From: Phallus indusiatus
Taxonomy: Eukaryota; Basidiomycota; Agaricomycetes; Phallales; Phallaceae
Length of the DNA stretch: 64,000 nucleotides
Assembly (NCBI GenBank): GCA_027605045.1
Contig: JAQFWX010000004.1
Location: 3,172,683-3,236,682 of the forward strand
Direction: 5' to 3'
Shown: in pieces, positions 46,962 to 58,472 of the stretch
Layout of the letters: each line of letters starts with the position of its first letter
Position numbering within the stretch: position 1 is the stretch's first letter
Notes under the pieces: generated by a model
Told to the model about the DNA's origin: nothing
Seen by the model: the letters and a program-made list of their open reading frames with translations, nothing else
The model's database searches: none
Made by a program: the position numbers and the translations under genes

Positions 46962-48983
46962 TCATCTTATATCATCTCTCCCAACTATAGTCTCGTTCCG
47001 GTTCGCTTCTTGTGAAGAAAAAGGCTGATACGAATGTCGCCAGTTTTCATCGTAAGCAGGCGGCAGCCTATTCGAGTTCGCCATAACTCGACCCGCGTCT
47101 CTTTCTCGGATTCCACCGATCAAAGGCTCCTCTCGCAATTGGTCTGACAGATTCTGGAAGGATGCGTTGGGTTCAGTATTTCTAGCGTTATTCGGGAGCT
47201 GATCTTCATGTCGTAGGTTTGGTTCAACAATTTCACTGTTCGATAGCGTAAACAGCGCCGGAACTCGAGGAGAATCCATTTCTGGACTACCTGATGAATC
47301 GGTATCTTGGTTGGCCCTTCCCAGTTCTGTACTGTGTGGAGTGGACGCATCGTCGGAAGCCTGGGCCAGCTTCACGTCAGGTAACATGTATGGGGTAACC
47401 TCGACGACTGGAGTCACAGTATCACGGGATGGTGTCTCTCTAACGTCAACACTATTGTCAGTTAACACAGTAGATCGATAGTGGAGCAATTTGTGAATAC
47501 GTCGATGACGACGGAGAAAATAAAGGCCAATAAAACAGAGAATAATGAAACCATTGGCACCGATTACACTTCCAATGATAATTCCAATTGGGAGCGACTT
47601 CGAGCTGGAATGATCATCGAAATTCTGAGTTGGAATCGGCGTCATAAGAGTTGGACTTGGCGTAATAGCAGAGACGCTATACAACAGTGACAAAGTTATA
47701 AGAACGAAACACTCTCATTTGCAAAGAAAAGCTTACCTCTGATCACCCCTGATGACTGCAAAGTCAAGGAAGAGGGGTGAGTTGGATTGGGAATTGGACA
47801 ACGTTATAACGTGTGTTCTATTTTCATCTAAATTATCCGTGTAGAAAAGTAGAGTCGAGCTTGTAGATTGAGAATTAGGATCTTCAGCCTGAGACGATCC
47901 AGGTGGCCCCGGCGGGTGTGGAACGTTGGCACGTCCGCCCATTGGACCACCCTGCGGACCACCTTGGTGTTGAGACATATCAAATTGGGATCCAATTAGA
48001 TTCATTGGGAGTTGATGGTCAACTTGTATTTGAAACGATGCTCCATCGCCGTAAAGTTCCTGGGAGAAATAAGGTAATGAATAACGGCCTGAAATATGAC
48101 AAGTAAAAGGGAAGAACATACAATGGAGCTCCCCCGAAACACCAATTCTGCCTTAGACCCTTCTGTGGATGTACTGTGAATAGAGTCGTTAAATGCGGAG
48201 TTTGGAAAAGACGTTGAAGTCCAAGATCCCGTATATACGATGAAAGATGATTCATCGTCAATTGTCGTATTAAAGATTGAACCGTTATAACTGAAGATGC
48301 TCAAATAAACTTCTCTCGTGTCGTAAACTAGTTCAACTTACCCGGGAGGACCAATATCTCTGCCAATAGAGATACAATTCAAGTTGAAGAACTTCCCATC
48401 GGAAGAAAGCTGGCTAATCTCAACAGTATGTTGAGAATCACTCAAATTATCAAAAAACAGTGAGGTATCGTTCCAGCCTGGATGAGATCCGTTGACAGGA
48501 GTAGGAGACTCCTTATCCAGCTGGACAGAAAAAACATTATTCGTTTGACTACAATGAGGTGAGCTTTATGAACACAGAATCTGTCTAAACTCCCACTCAC
48601 CCGTATATGGTGATGTTGGTACCTACGTGCCGTGAGTAGTTCGAGATGCAGATGATCAACACACAAACGATCATTTACCTAAGAAAGTCAATGTAGCGGT
48701 TGCGTGACTGTCGTTCGTGTGATGGCTCGGTTTTCCTTGTAACTTTAATGGCAGACTTTCCTGATTTGCACAATTTCTATTGTTAATTGTCGGACCTAAA
48801 GTATTTTATCAATGCTTTGGAGCGGGGAGCTTGACGGAGCTGAGCCTTTTCTTACCACCCCGCCACTGTCCTTGATAACTGATCATAGGCGATGAATCTA
48901 AGGAAAAAATTGGTTCATGCGTTTGAGTTGTACGAACGAAGGATTTTTTTTTTACTTGGAATTGTAAAATTCAAGAATGTCAT
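46962..48983 (-). CDS. MTFLNF family membrane protein, copy 5
   Basis: Starts MTFLNFTIP at 48983; sister of copy 4, with the same 3' flank and tail. Domain 1 contains SQTNNVFSVQLDKES and lacks a few residues (about 9 bases) that copies 3 and 4 have before the second beta-sheet. Domain 2 begins NGSIFNTTIDDESSFIVYTG and has the Gly/Pro insert SQHQGGPQGGPMGGRAN. The last exon gives a transmembrane helix (GIIIGSVIGANGFIILCFIG), a basic stop-transfer (RRHRRIHKLLHYRS) and an acidic tail with NRLPPAYDENW, identical to copy 4. Substitutions relative to copy 4 are spread along the tail without frame loss, which suggests the protein is maintained. Confidence 0.85.
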
Positions 48984-49659
48984 CTGGGAAAGCGTGAATG
49001 TTAGAAATACTAAAAATCGGTAATATAGCAAGTTTGGGCTTAGTCCCGAGAGAAATGGGTGACAGCGAGCTGCAATTAAGAAATAGAAATAAAATGATTC
49101 ATAATAAAGAAGGACTGCATGCGGTGCATTGGAGGCTCTCAACGCCTTCCTTGACAGCGCGGCGCTGCCTCGAGTCACACTGTTTTTCTAATGAGATTTT
49201 TCATCTCCAAATGACAACATTGTTGATGTCGGAATTAGACACGAGTATATGAGTCTTTTTTTTACATAAAGATTCTATCGACAGTGCATCAGTAGGTAAG
49301 TCACTGGCACGCCTCAGTTGACTGTTGCGGTTTGACCGACAGACCAACAAAGCGAGTCCCGTAATATATTCGTATATACGACGATGACCGATGGTGATGA
49401 ACGAATCGTTAATTTTTAATTCATCAACAACGATCTTAAAATGGATAAAAAAAGATGAACCTGAATGCGGTAAGAAACAGCAAAAAAAAAAAAATTATGT
49501 AGACCTCATATTTATTTCATTGGCCCGCGCAAATCAATCTGATTTATACTTATTTGATTAACAGTGGGAAGTTATGTAACTTGAGCACAGCTCAGAATAA
49601 ATAAATTATATGCCCGTATAGTAACCTGATGAGACCATGTCAACTTGTAGTGCATAGTA
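48984..49659. other. Intergenic region between copies 5 and 6
   Basis: 5' flank of copy 5 with the shared upstream element at about 49145-49175, then AT-rich sequence with a poly-A run near 49481 and the 3' flank of copy 6. No gene. Confidence 0.5.
49145..49175 (-). promoter_or_regulatory. Shared upstream element, copy 5
   Basis: CCTTCCTTGACAGCGCGGCG and the following GCTGCC, about 170 bases upstream of the copy-5 ATG; related to the blocks before copies 3, 4, 9 and 11. Confidence 0.4.
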
Positions 49660-51475
49660 CTAAGTACTAGTAGCACCTCGCCAATTCAAATCATACGTGG
49701 GTGGCAAACGATTTATTACAACTCCACCTGCATCTGTTTCCCTGATTGTAGAGATTTGAGATTCCAAACTCTCTTGCGAAGGATCTAACTGTGAAACGTC
49801 CATACGCGTGTCATTCACCGATACCAAACGGCATGAGTGTTTAACAGCTTCCGGTTCGGTGAACAGAGTCGGAACTTGGAAATCTAGTGGTAGTCCACCT
49901 AGTAAGTTAGAATAATTTTAGTCTTGCACATTAAAGCTCAGGTAATACCGTGAACACACACCTACGGACTGTGACGCAGAAACCTGCGTAATTGTCGGCT
50001 TCGATATGTTGTGCAGGTAGGGGGTAACCTCGTCTGCTAGAGTGATACCACGTTCGTCAGGTTCAGTACCAATGATGGAAATAAGCTTCCTGCGACGGGA
50101 TTTGTGTTTATGACGGAGAAAGACAATTACGATTAAACAGATAATCATCAGACCCACGCCTCCAACTACACTCCCAATGACAATAGGTGTTGTAGAATGT
50201 GATTTCGGATTTGGAGGAGTAGTTTCTATGGAGCTATATGATCGTCATAAATTAATAACGAAGGCATAATCAAAATTCCGAAAAAAAAAGAGCTCACTTT
50301 TGGCTGCTTCGAACAATTGCATAATCAAAGTACAAAGGGTTGTTCGTATCGGAATTAGAGTTTGCCAACATCACAACATGCGTCGAATTCTCGTCTAGAC
50401 CATCCATGTAAAAGAGTACCGTTCGCGGTGTTTGATGATCTTGACTGAAAAATACAGTGTTTTTGCCTGGGCCAATTGACGTTACTTGGTTATCAACTTG
50501 TACTTCATATTCCGCATCCGCATTAATTCCATACAATTCCTAAGGACGAGGCAATTAGCAAAATAGAAACACCGATAATTTATACCATACGATAGAGCTT
50601 CCGCGGAAATGTAGTGATAAGGTGGACCCTTCCTCAGTCGTACTGTGAAGAGTGTTGTTGAATCCAGAGGATGACGTAGTCGATGTCCAAAGACCATTGT
50701 ACACAATAGAAGACGATGTGTCGTCGAATGTCGCATTGAAAATCGGATCGGTGTAACTAGATTGTTCACAACATACATATCTTTTCAATCGCAGATAGGT
50801 TGCCAGAGGAAAACTTACCCGGGAGGTCCAAGTTCTCGACCAACAGTGATAAAATCTAAGACAAAGTCAAATCCTTGAGGAGAATGATTATTGGTAACTT
50901 TAAATGTATGTTCGGAATTATTTAAATCTTGAGCACTCCAAAGGGGAGCCTGCGAGAGTCCGTCCGCGTGTGCATTTTCAGTCATCGCGGGCCCGTCATC
51001 CAGCTGGACAATGAAATCTCCGCTCAGAGGCCCTTTTGAGCTAACAATCCTATGAGCGCTCTCGAAATAAAATGTACGACTGAATTCGATTACCCGAATA
51101 TTGTTATTCTAGTACCTACTCCTTGTGTGTTAACAGAAAGAAGGAGAAAAGAAAATACCCAGGTACCTGTGAAGTTAAAGGTTGCGTTTGCATGAGGCCC
51201 GGCGGCGGTCGCAGCAAAGCTTATGAGATCTTGTGACGGGGTCCCAGAAGTGTCGTTAGTTGGAACTAGAAAAATAATAGCCTGAGTAAAGAAACGGTAA
51301 AACGTGAAACGTGAAACGAAGTCTTCATTAGTATTACCCTCTAACCATGCACCTTTACCACCGGAGTTATAAGCTATAAGTGGGGACCAACCTGATAAAA
51401 ACTTTAGTGTTTTTTGGCTCCTGACTCTTGCAAACGGAGAACTTTACTAGGGATTGTAAAATTTAAGAATGTCAT
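49660..51475 (-). CDS. MTFLNF family membrane protein, copy 6
   Basis: Starts MTFLNFTIP at 51475 and ends GATST at 49660. It represents a second subfamily (with copies 7-11): exon 2 reads WSPLIAYNSGG, exon 3 contains PTNDTSGTPSQDLISFA, and the micro-exon reads TRITIFG. Domain 1 runs from GSKGPLSGDFIVQLDDGPA to TVGRELGPPG. Domain 2 has YTDPIFNATFDDTSSSIVYN and LYGINADAEYEVQVD, ending LYFDYAIVRSSQK. The transmembrane helix (GVGLMIICLIVIVFL) is followed by RHKHKSRRRK. The tail is split over two exons; the second (about 49896-49660) contains QVPTLFTEPEA and INRLPPTYDLNW, so PPxY is kept. The donor before the tail exon is a normal GT (GTAG|gtgtgt), unlike copies 7 and 9. Confidence 0.83.
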
Positions 51476-52495
51476 TAAACGGGTAGCGTCTAATCCAGAG
51501 ACGTGGATACAAGTCTTGAGTGAATGGCTGGCAGTCGGTTGAAGGAAAGTTTGGAGTGATTCATGGTTTACCCGAGTACGTTAATATTCACTCACGAACG
51601 CAGTGTCCAGTGATGGCCAGCACTTCCCTAGATACTGATCTTTACAAGATCTTTACTAGGCGCCTATCAAGGCGCCATCATATTGGGTTCTAAAACTGTA
51701 AACATACCATTCTCCAATGAGCAGAAAACCACCTACTTCCATAGATACCGGCCTCTACTGGACGCCATCATGTACCAGGGAATTAGGTTTTAAATTACAC
51801 CGTCCTCCGAAGTGCAAAAAAGTCACCTTCCCGTCAGTCGTTTATTTTCAAATTTCAGCCGACACCAGCGTGTGTGGATAAATCATAGTAAAGTGCATCG
51901 GCGCACATAGTAGATTACAGTAGTATATACCTGTTAATAATTGGATAAAAATCACTACTACTATATAACTTACTGTAGCCCACCAGATAGATAAAATACA
52001 CGAAAGAGAACAGGATTTCTAGCGCGAACAGCCGGTAGACGCCCAACGTTCACAATTGCAAGCGGTCAGAGTGAACTGAGACTGGGGCTCTGGAATTACA
52101 TATGTACGATGTTCTGAGAATCTGAGAAGCGCGTTAAAGTTTGGGAGAGGTCGTAAAAACAATTAAAATAACCCATCATCTTGCAAATGTGTCGAACCTG
52201 GGTGTCGCCGCGGTCCCAAAGCCTTCACTGAACTTCGCAGTTCCCTCGACTTCACCGGAAATCAAGCCGAGTCGTAGGTAAACTTGGGTTTGATTTATTT
52301 ATAAATTCACACAAGAAATTATTATCTATCACTTTCCAAAAATAATCATCACTGGCCATCACCGGTCACCGGACACTGGGTCCGTCAGTAGATACATTAA
52401 CATACTCCGAGCAGTACACTATCAGCTCAGAACCAAAAGATAATTATACCTACATAGTAACGTGATGGGACGGTGCCAACTCGCAGCGCATATTA
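51476..52495. other. Intergenic region, left copy of a duplicated flank
   Basis: 5' flank of copy 6, then from about 52050 to 52495 a block nearly repeated at about 55590-56055 (for example GGTCAGAGTGAACxGAGACTGGG and GTGTTAAAGTTTGGGAGAGG-like segments). It is the 3' flank of copy 7. No gene. Confidence 0.6.
52050..52495. repeat. Duplicated 3'-flank block (left copy)
   Basis: Direct repeat of the block at about 55590-56055, with scattered substitutions and small indels. Together with the adjoining genes (copies 7 and 9) it marks a duplication unit of more than 2 kb. Confidence 0.7.
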
Positions 52496-54303
52496 CTAAG
52501 TAGCATCTTGCCAATACTCGTCGTACACTGGTGGCAAATGGTTTACCACAACTGCACCTGTGTCTATTCCCGTGTTCCTCGAGATCCAAGACGGTGAATT
52601 TTCTTGCAAAGGAGCGGTCCGTGCGCGTGCCAAGTTTGAGGCGTCAGTCTCTGATATCAATTGATACGAGTGTGGATCTGATTCAGTGGCTTGCATTCTC
52701 GTGAACAAGGTCGGAACTTGGGTATTTGTGCCTAATTAATCAAAATAATCTCAGTCTCTCGCGTTGAATGTAGGTATTTAGCACTACATGCCTACGGGTC
52801 GTGACACAGGGACCTGCGTAGTGTCCGGCTTGTGCCTGGTGTATACAGGGGGGATAACCGGCTCCATTATTGACGTCATATCATGGCTGTCCGGCTCATA
52901 GGGACTTATTGAGATTTTTGAACGATAACATCCGCGCCCACGGTGAAGACGGAAAAGCCCGAGTAGACAGATCGCCATGAACGCTACGCCCCCGATTACG
53001 CTCCCGACAATAATTCCTGTTTTAGAATGTGATTTCGGACTCGGAGTAGTCTCTATGGAGGAGCTATATGACGAACATCAGGCAAAGACAAAGACGAAGT
53101 CATATTGTAAAAGAAACCCGAGAGACAACTCACTTTTGGCTGCTCCGAACAATTGCATAATCAAAGTACAAAGGATGGTTCGTACCGGTTTTAGATTTTG
53201 CCAACATCACATGATGCGTTGAATTCTCGTCTAGACCATCCATGTAGAAAAGTACCGTTCGCGGTGTTTGATGACTTTGATTGAAGAATATAGTGTTTTT
53301 GCCTGGGCCAATTGACGTTACTTGGTTATGATCAACTTGTACTTCATATTCCGCATCCGCATTAATTCCATACAATTCCTAAGGACGAGGCAATCAGCAA
53401 ACTATAAACACCGTTAATTCAAACCATACGATAGAGCTTCCGCGGAAATATAGCGATAAGCTAGACCCAGCCTCAGTCGTACTGTGAAGAGTGTTGTTGG
53501 ATCCAGCGGATGACGTAGCCGATGTCCAAAGACCGTTGTACCCAATGGAAGATGATGTATCGTCGAATGTCGCATTGAAAATCGGACCAGTGTAACTAGA
53601 TTTTTCATAACATATCTTTTCAACTACAGATAGGTCGCTAGATGAAGAGCTTACCCAGGAGGTCCAAGTTCTCGACCAACAGTGATAGAATCTAAGACAA
53701 ATCCAATTCCTTGAGGAGTATGTTTATTGGTAACTTTAAATGTATGTTCGGAATTATTCAAATCTTGAGCACTCCAAAGGGGAGCCTGCGAGGGTCCGTC
53801 GTCCGCGTGTGCAATTTCAGTCATCTCGGGCCCGTCATCCAGCTGGACAATGAAATCTCCGCTATTAGGCCCTTTTGATCTAACAATGCTATGAGCGCTC
53901 TCGAAATAAAATGTACGACTGAATTTGATTACCCGAATATTGTTATGCTAGTACCTACTCCTTGTGTGTTAACAGAAAAAAAAAGAAGAAAATAATCAGG
54001 TACCTGTGAAATTAAAGGTTGCGTTTGCATGAGGCGCGATCGCCGCAAAGCTTATGAGATCTTGTGACGGGGTCCCAGAAGTGTCATTAGTTGGAACTAG
54101 AAAACAATAACCTGAGTATAGAAACGGAAAAACGTGAAACGAAGTTTTCATTAGTGTTACCCTCCGTCCATGCATTTTCAATACTGGCGTTATCATGGTA
54201 AGCTATAAGTGGGGACCAACCTGATAAAAACTTTAGTGTTTTTGGTTCCCGACTCTTGCAAACGGAGAACTTTACTAGGGATTGTAAAATTTAAGAATGT
54301 CAT
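52496..54303 (-). CDS. MTFLNF family membrane protein, copy 7
   Basis: Starts MTFLNFTIP at 54303 and ends WQDAT at 52496. Micro-exon TSITIFG; domain 1 GSKGPNSGDFIVQLDDGPE to GRELGPPG; domain 2 YTGPIFNATFDDTSSSIGYN, then LYGINADAEYEVQVDHNQVT and LYFDYAIVRSSQK. The transmembrane helix lies near 52985-53015 and is followed by RLHRGRGCYRSK. The second tail exon (52732-52496) reads QVPTLFTRMQATESDPHSYQ and ends NHLPPVYDEYWQDAT, keeping PPxY. The donor of the last intron reads GTAG|gcatgt, a GC donor where copy 6 has GT. Copy 7 is most similar to copy 9 including flanks. Confidence 0.83.
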
Positions 54304-55136
54304 TAAACGGATAGCGTCAAATTAAGAGACGTGGATACAAGTCTTGAGTGAATGGCTGGCAGTCAGTCGGAGGAGAGTTTGGAGTGATTCATGCACATGA
54401 TTTAGCGTCCTTGAGTCTTGAGATCAAACAGGCTATGGTATCGCTGCCGGCCGCTCGGAGATCAGTGTCAACAGTTCAATATCGTGGGATTAATGCAATT
54501 AAGCCGAGTTCTAACGCAATATATCAGAGACCTATTAATCCAAGATTGAAAATGCATATAAGCGTACCGCCTCATTATCTCAGCTGTCATGGCTGTTTCT
54601 TTTCTTTTTGTGGAGCTATTGTCGATAAAGTATTTAGACCCGGTTTAGCATTTATAGACAGCTGGGGATAAGTTTACGTAGAACCAGATAATGCGTGAAC
54701 CGTCGTTGGTCTTCAGGGGGGAAATGCTGTTACGCATGCGCCTCTAGAGTCTAGTTTTTGTGATCTTGCAGGTACTGATAGAGATCATCAACAGAAAGCT
54801 GATGATGGTCAATCAATCACAACCGAATACAAGCTACAACTGAGAGTAATGAACAATTGAGGTTAGTGATAGGAGCGACACAAATGTGGACTTTGTATTT
54901 TTCGGCATGTGAAAATTTATTTGTTCCGTATACCTAATTTGAAGTGTCAGTGGTTAAAATTATCAACTTCCGCAGAGCTCGGAGTATATAAATAAAAACA
55001 TATCTATATCTTGAATATTCGGACTAGTAATGGTACTAAGTAATTAAACATTTCGCCAATTCCCATCATATATGTACCTGTGGCAAATCTTTACCACAAC
55101 CTCACCCGCAAATATCTTCCCTAATGCAAGAAACGC
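54304..55136. other. Intergenic region, left copy of a second duplicated flank
   Basis: 5' flank of copy 7 followed by a block (about 54545-55050) also present at 58065-58360, including CATCAACAGAAAGCTGATGA, GAGGTTAGTGATAG and CGGAGTATATAAATAAAAA. The frame at 54348-54671 crosses this block and is not convincing as a gene. Confidence 0.6.
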
Positions 55137-55590
55137 CTAATACCATTCTGAAGAAGCGGACTGCGAGGTATGAGTCACAATTAACGAATAAGATGAGCGT
55201 GAGCTTACAGCTTGCATTTCCGTCGACTTAAAAACCGAGACCGAAGCCATAAGATTCGGGTGTGGTCCGCCTGCTAAATTGAAAGCCAAATCAAGGAATG
55301 CTGTTAGACAGATGCAGAGTTTTAAATTGCGTAGTAGTTTTCGGCTTCGATATGGTGGGGTAACCTCGGCTACTGGTGTGATAATGACATCATGTTTGTC
55401 AGGTCCATTACCAGGGTCTGGACATCTGCGGTTTAAGCGACGGAGAAAAACAAGTACTAAACAGATGGTGATCATAAAACCCACGCCCCCGAACACGCTT
55501 CCAATGACAATTCCTGTTCTCGAATGTAGTTTCGATGGAAACGAGAAGGAAACGGTTCTTACAGAGGAGTCAGAACCAGCGCCGAGCGGT
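55137..55590 (-). pseudogene. MTFLNF family, 3' fragment (copy 8)
   Basis: Only the transmembrane exon and part of the tail remain. The fragment reads TGIVIGSVFGGVGFMITICL, a stop-transfer RRLNRRCPDPG, VAEVTPPYRS, then TAFLDLAFNLAGGPHPNL and a stop after ASSEWY. It matches the C-terminal part of copy 10. Just beyond the stop the former PPxY region can be traced as a decayed VVVK...YDGNWRNV reading. To the right, at about 55580-55590, the gene sequence ends abruptly and joins the 3' flank of copy 9. All ectodomain exons are missing, so this is a deletion remnant. Confidence 0.8.
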
Positions 55591-56055
55591 CAGAGTGAAC
55601 GGAGACTGGGACTTTGGAATTATATATGTACGATTTTCTGAGAATTCAAGAAGTGCGTTAAAGTTTGGGAGAGGTCGTAAGAACAATTAAAATAACACAT
55701 CATCCTGCAAATGTGTCGAATAACCTTCAGACGCCACGCGACACTCAAAGCCTTCACTAACAATAATATTATTGAGCTTCACTGTTCCCTCGACTTCACT
55801 GGAATTTTCTATTTTAAAAATCACGGCCGACTCCCGAGTCGTGGGTGAACTTGGCTTTGATTTATTTATTAATTCACGCAAGAAATTAATATTTATTACT
55901 ATTTTCCAAAATAGCCATCACTGGACACTGGGTCCGTCAATAGATACTTTAACATACTCAGTACACTCTGCCCATCAGCTCAGAACCAATAGATAATTAC
56001 ACCTGCGTAGTAACGTGACGGGACGATGGCAGATGCCAACTCGCCGCGCATAGTC
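55590..56055. repeat. Duplicated 3'-flank block (right copy)
   Basis: Direct repeat of 52050-52495, forming the 3' flank of copy 9. Its left edge is the junction with the copy-8 fragment. Confidence 0.7.
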
Positions 56056-57879
56056 CTAAGTAGCATCTTGCCAATCCTCATCATACACTGGTGGCAAATG
56101 GTTTACCACAGCTGCACGTGTGCCTATTCCCGTGTTCCTCGAGATCCAAGACAGTGAATTCTCTTGCAAAGGTGCGGTCCGTGCCCATGCCAACCGTGAG
56201 GCGTCAGTCTCCGATGTCGATTGATATGAGTGTGGACCTGATTCAGCGACTTGCATTCCTGTAAAAAAGTCGGAACTTGGATAGTTGTGTCTAATCAATC
56301 AAAATAATCTCAGTCTCGCGCATTGAATGTAGGTATTTAGCACTACATGCCTACGGGTCGTGACACAGGGACCTGCGTAGTTTCCCCCTTGCGCCTGGTG
56401 TATACGGAGGGGATGACCGGCTCGAGTATTGACGTCATACCATGTCTGTCGGGTTCATAGGGACTTAATGCGATAGGTTTTGAGCGACGACATCTGCGCC
56501 CACTGTGAAGACAGAAAAGCGCGACCAGACAGATCGCCATGAACACTACGCTCCCAAGTACGCTCCCGACAATAATTCCTGTCGTAGAATGTGATTTCGG
56601 ACTCGGAGTAGTCTCTGCGAAGGAGCTATATGACGGACACCAGGCAGGGACGAAGTCATGAGAAAGATGCGTGGTAAAAGAAACCCGAGAGACAACTCAC
56701 TTTTGGCTGCTCCGGACAATTGCATAATCAAAGTACAAAGGGTTGTTCGTATTGGAATTAGAGTTTGTCAATATCACAACATGCGTTGAATTCTCGTCTA
56801 GACCATCCATGTAAAAAAGTACCGTTTGCGGTGTTTGATGATCTTGACTGAAGAATACAGTGTTTTTGCCTGGGCCAATTGACGTTACTTTAAGGTTATC
56901 AACTTGTACTTCATATTCCGCATCCGCATTAATTCCATATAGTTCCTAAGAACAAGGCAGTCAGTAAACTAGAAACGCCGGTAATTCAAACCATACGATA
57001 GAGCTTCCGCGGAACTGTAGCGATAAGCTGGACTCTGCCTCATTCGTACTGTGAAGAGTGTTGTTGAATAATCCAGAGGATGACGTAGTCGATGTCCAAA
57101 GACCATTGTACACAATAGAAGATGATGTATCGTCGAATGTCGTATTGAAAATCGTACCGGTGTAACTAGATTGTTCATAACATATCTTTTCAACTACAGA
57201 TAGGTTGCTAGATGAAAAACTTACCCAGGAGGTCCAAGTTCTCGACCAACAGTGATAGAATCTAAGACAAAGCTAATTCCTTGAGGAGAATGTTCATTCG
57301 TAACTTTAAATGTATGTTCGGAATTGTTTAAATTTTGAGCACTCCAAAGGGGAGCCTGCGAGGGTCCGTCGTCCGCGTGTGCATTTTCAGTCATCGCGGA
57401 TCCGTCATCCAGCTGGACGATGAAATCTCCGCCATTAGTCCCTTTTAAGCTAACAATCCTATGAGCGCTCTCAAAATTAAATGTACGACTGAACTCGATT
57501 ACCCGAATATTGTTATGCTGGTACCTACTCCTTGTGCTTTAACAAAAAAAAAAGACGAAGAAAATAATCAGGTACCCGTGAAATTAAAGGTTGCGTTTGC
57601 ATGAGGCCCGGTCGCAGCAAAATTTATGAGATCTTGTGACGGGGTCCCAGAAGTGTCGTTAGTTGGAACTAGAAAAACAATAGCCTGAGTATAGAAACGG
57701 AAAAACGTGAAACGAAGTCTTCATTAGTATTACCCTCTGAACCCTCCGTCCATGCATTTCCACCACCCGAGTTATAAGCTATAAGTGGGGACCAACCTGA
57801 TAAAAACTTTAGTGTTCTTGGCTCCTGACTCTTGATAACGGAGAACTTTACTTGGGATTGTAAAATTTAAGAATGTCAT
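56056..57879 (-). CDS. MTFLNF family membrane protein, copy 9
   Basis: Starts MTFLNFTIP at 57879 and ends WQDAT at 56056. Ectodomain as in copy 7 (domain 1 LKGTNGGDFIVQLDDGSA; domain 2 YTGTIFNTTFDDTSSSIVYN, LYGINADAEYEVQVDNLKVT). The transmembrane exon ends RPVG with the GC donor (GTAG|gcatgt). Compared with copy 7, the next exon has lost one base near 56272, where copy 7 reads CTTGTTCACGAGAATG and copy 9 CTTTTTTACAGGAATG. The old acceptor would now frameshift the tail, but the change created a strong new acceptor (CTTTTTTACAG|G). Used with the same donor, it restores the frame at GMQVAESGPHSYQ and retains NHLPPVYDEDWQDAT. The protein is then shorter by about 11 residues but intact. Confidence 0.78.
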
Positions 57880-58472
57880 TAAACGGATAGCGTCTAATCT
57901 AGAGACGTAGATACAAGTCTTGAGTGAATGACTGGCAGTCAGTTGAAGGAAAGTTTTGAGTGAATCGTGGTTTCTATTACTGACAGGTGATCACATGTGC
58001 TTTCCTTGACAGCGAGACGTTACCGGCACACGATGTATAGCGCTATGTCAGAGACCTATCTATGATTGAGAATGCATATGATGACGTACCGCCTTCTCAT
58101 CTCAGCTGGTTGTGGTGACCTTGCAATTGTTGACAGACCATCAACAGAAAGCTGATGATGGTCAATCAATTTCCACAAGGTACAAGCTACAAAGAGTAAT
58201 GAATAGTAAGTTGAGGTTAGTGATAGAAACGGATAGAAACGACACAAATGTGGACATTGTGTTTTACGGCATGTGAGAATTTAATTTGTTCCGCATACCT
58301 AATCTGAAGTAGCAGTGGTTAAAATTATCAACTTCCGCAGAGTTCGGAGTATATAAATAAAAATGTAGACTAGTGATGTGTGGTACTAAGTAACATTTGC
58401 CCACCGTATACCTGTGGCAAATCCTTTACCAAAGCCTTCACTCGTTTCTATTTTCCTTGTTGCAAGGAACGC
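57880..58472. other. Intergenic region, right copy of a duplicated flank
   Basis: 5' flank of copy 9, with the shared upstream element at about 58002-58026, then the block repeated from 54545-55050, which is the 3' flank of copy 10. No gene. Confidence 0.6.
58002..58026 (-). promoter_or_regulatory. Shared upstream element, copy 9
   Basis: TTTCCTTGACAGCGAGACGT followed by TACCGG, about 130 bases upstream of the ATG; almost identical, in reverse complement, to the block before copy 11. Confidence 0.45.

Noticed and set aside
54348..54671. 107-residue plus-strand frame between copies 7 and 8
   Set aside because: It overlaps a duplicated 3'-flank block, and the equivalent frame is not kept in the other block copy.
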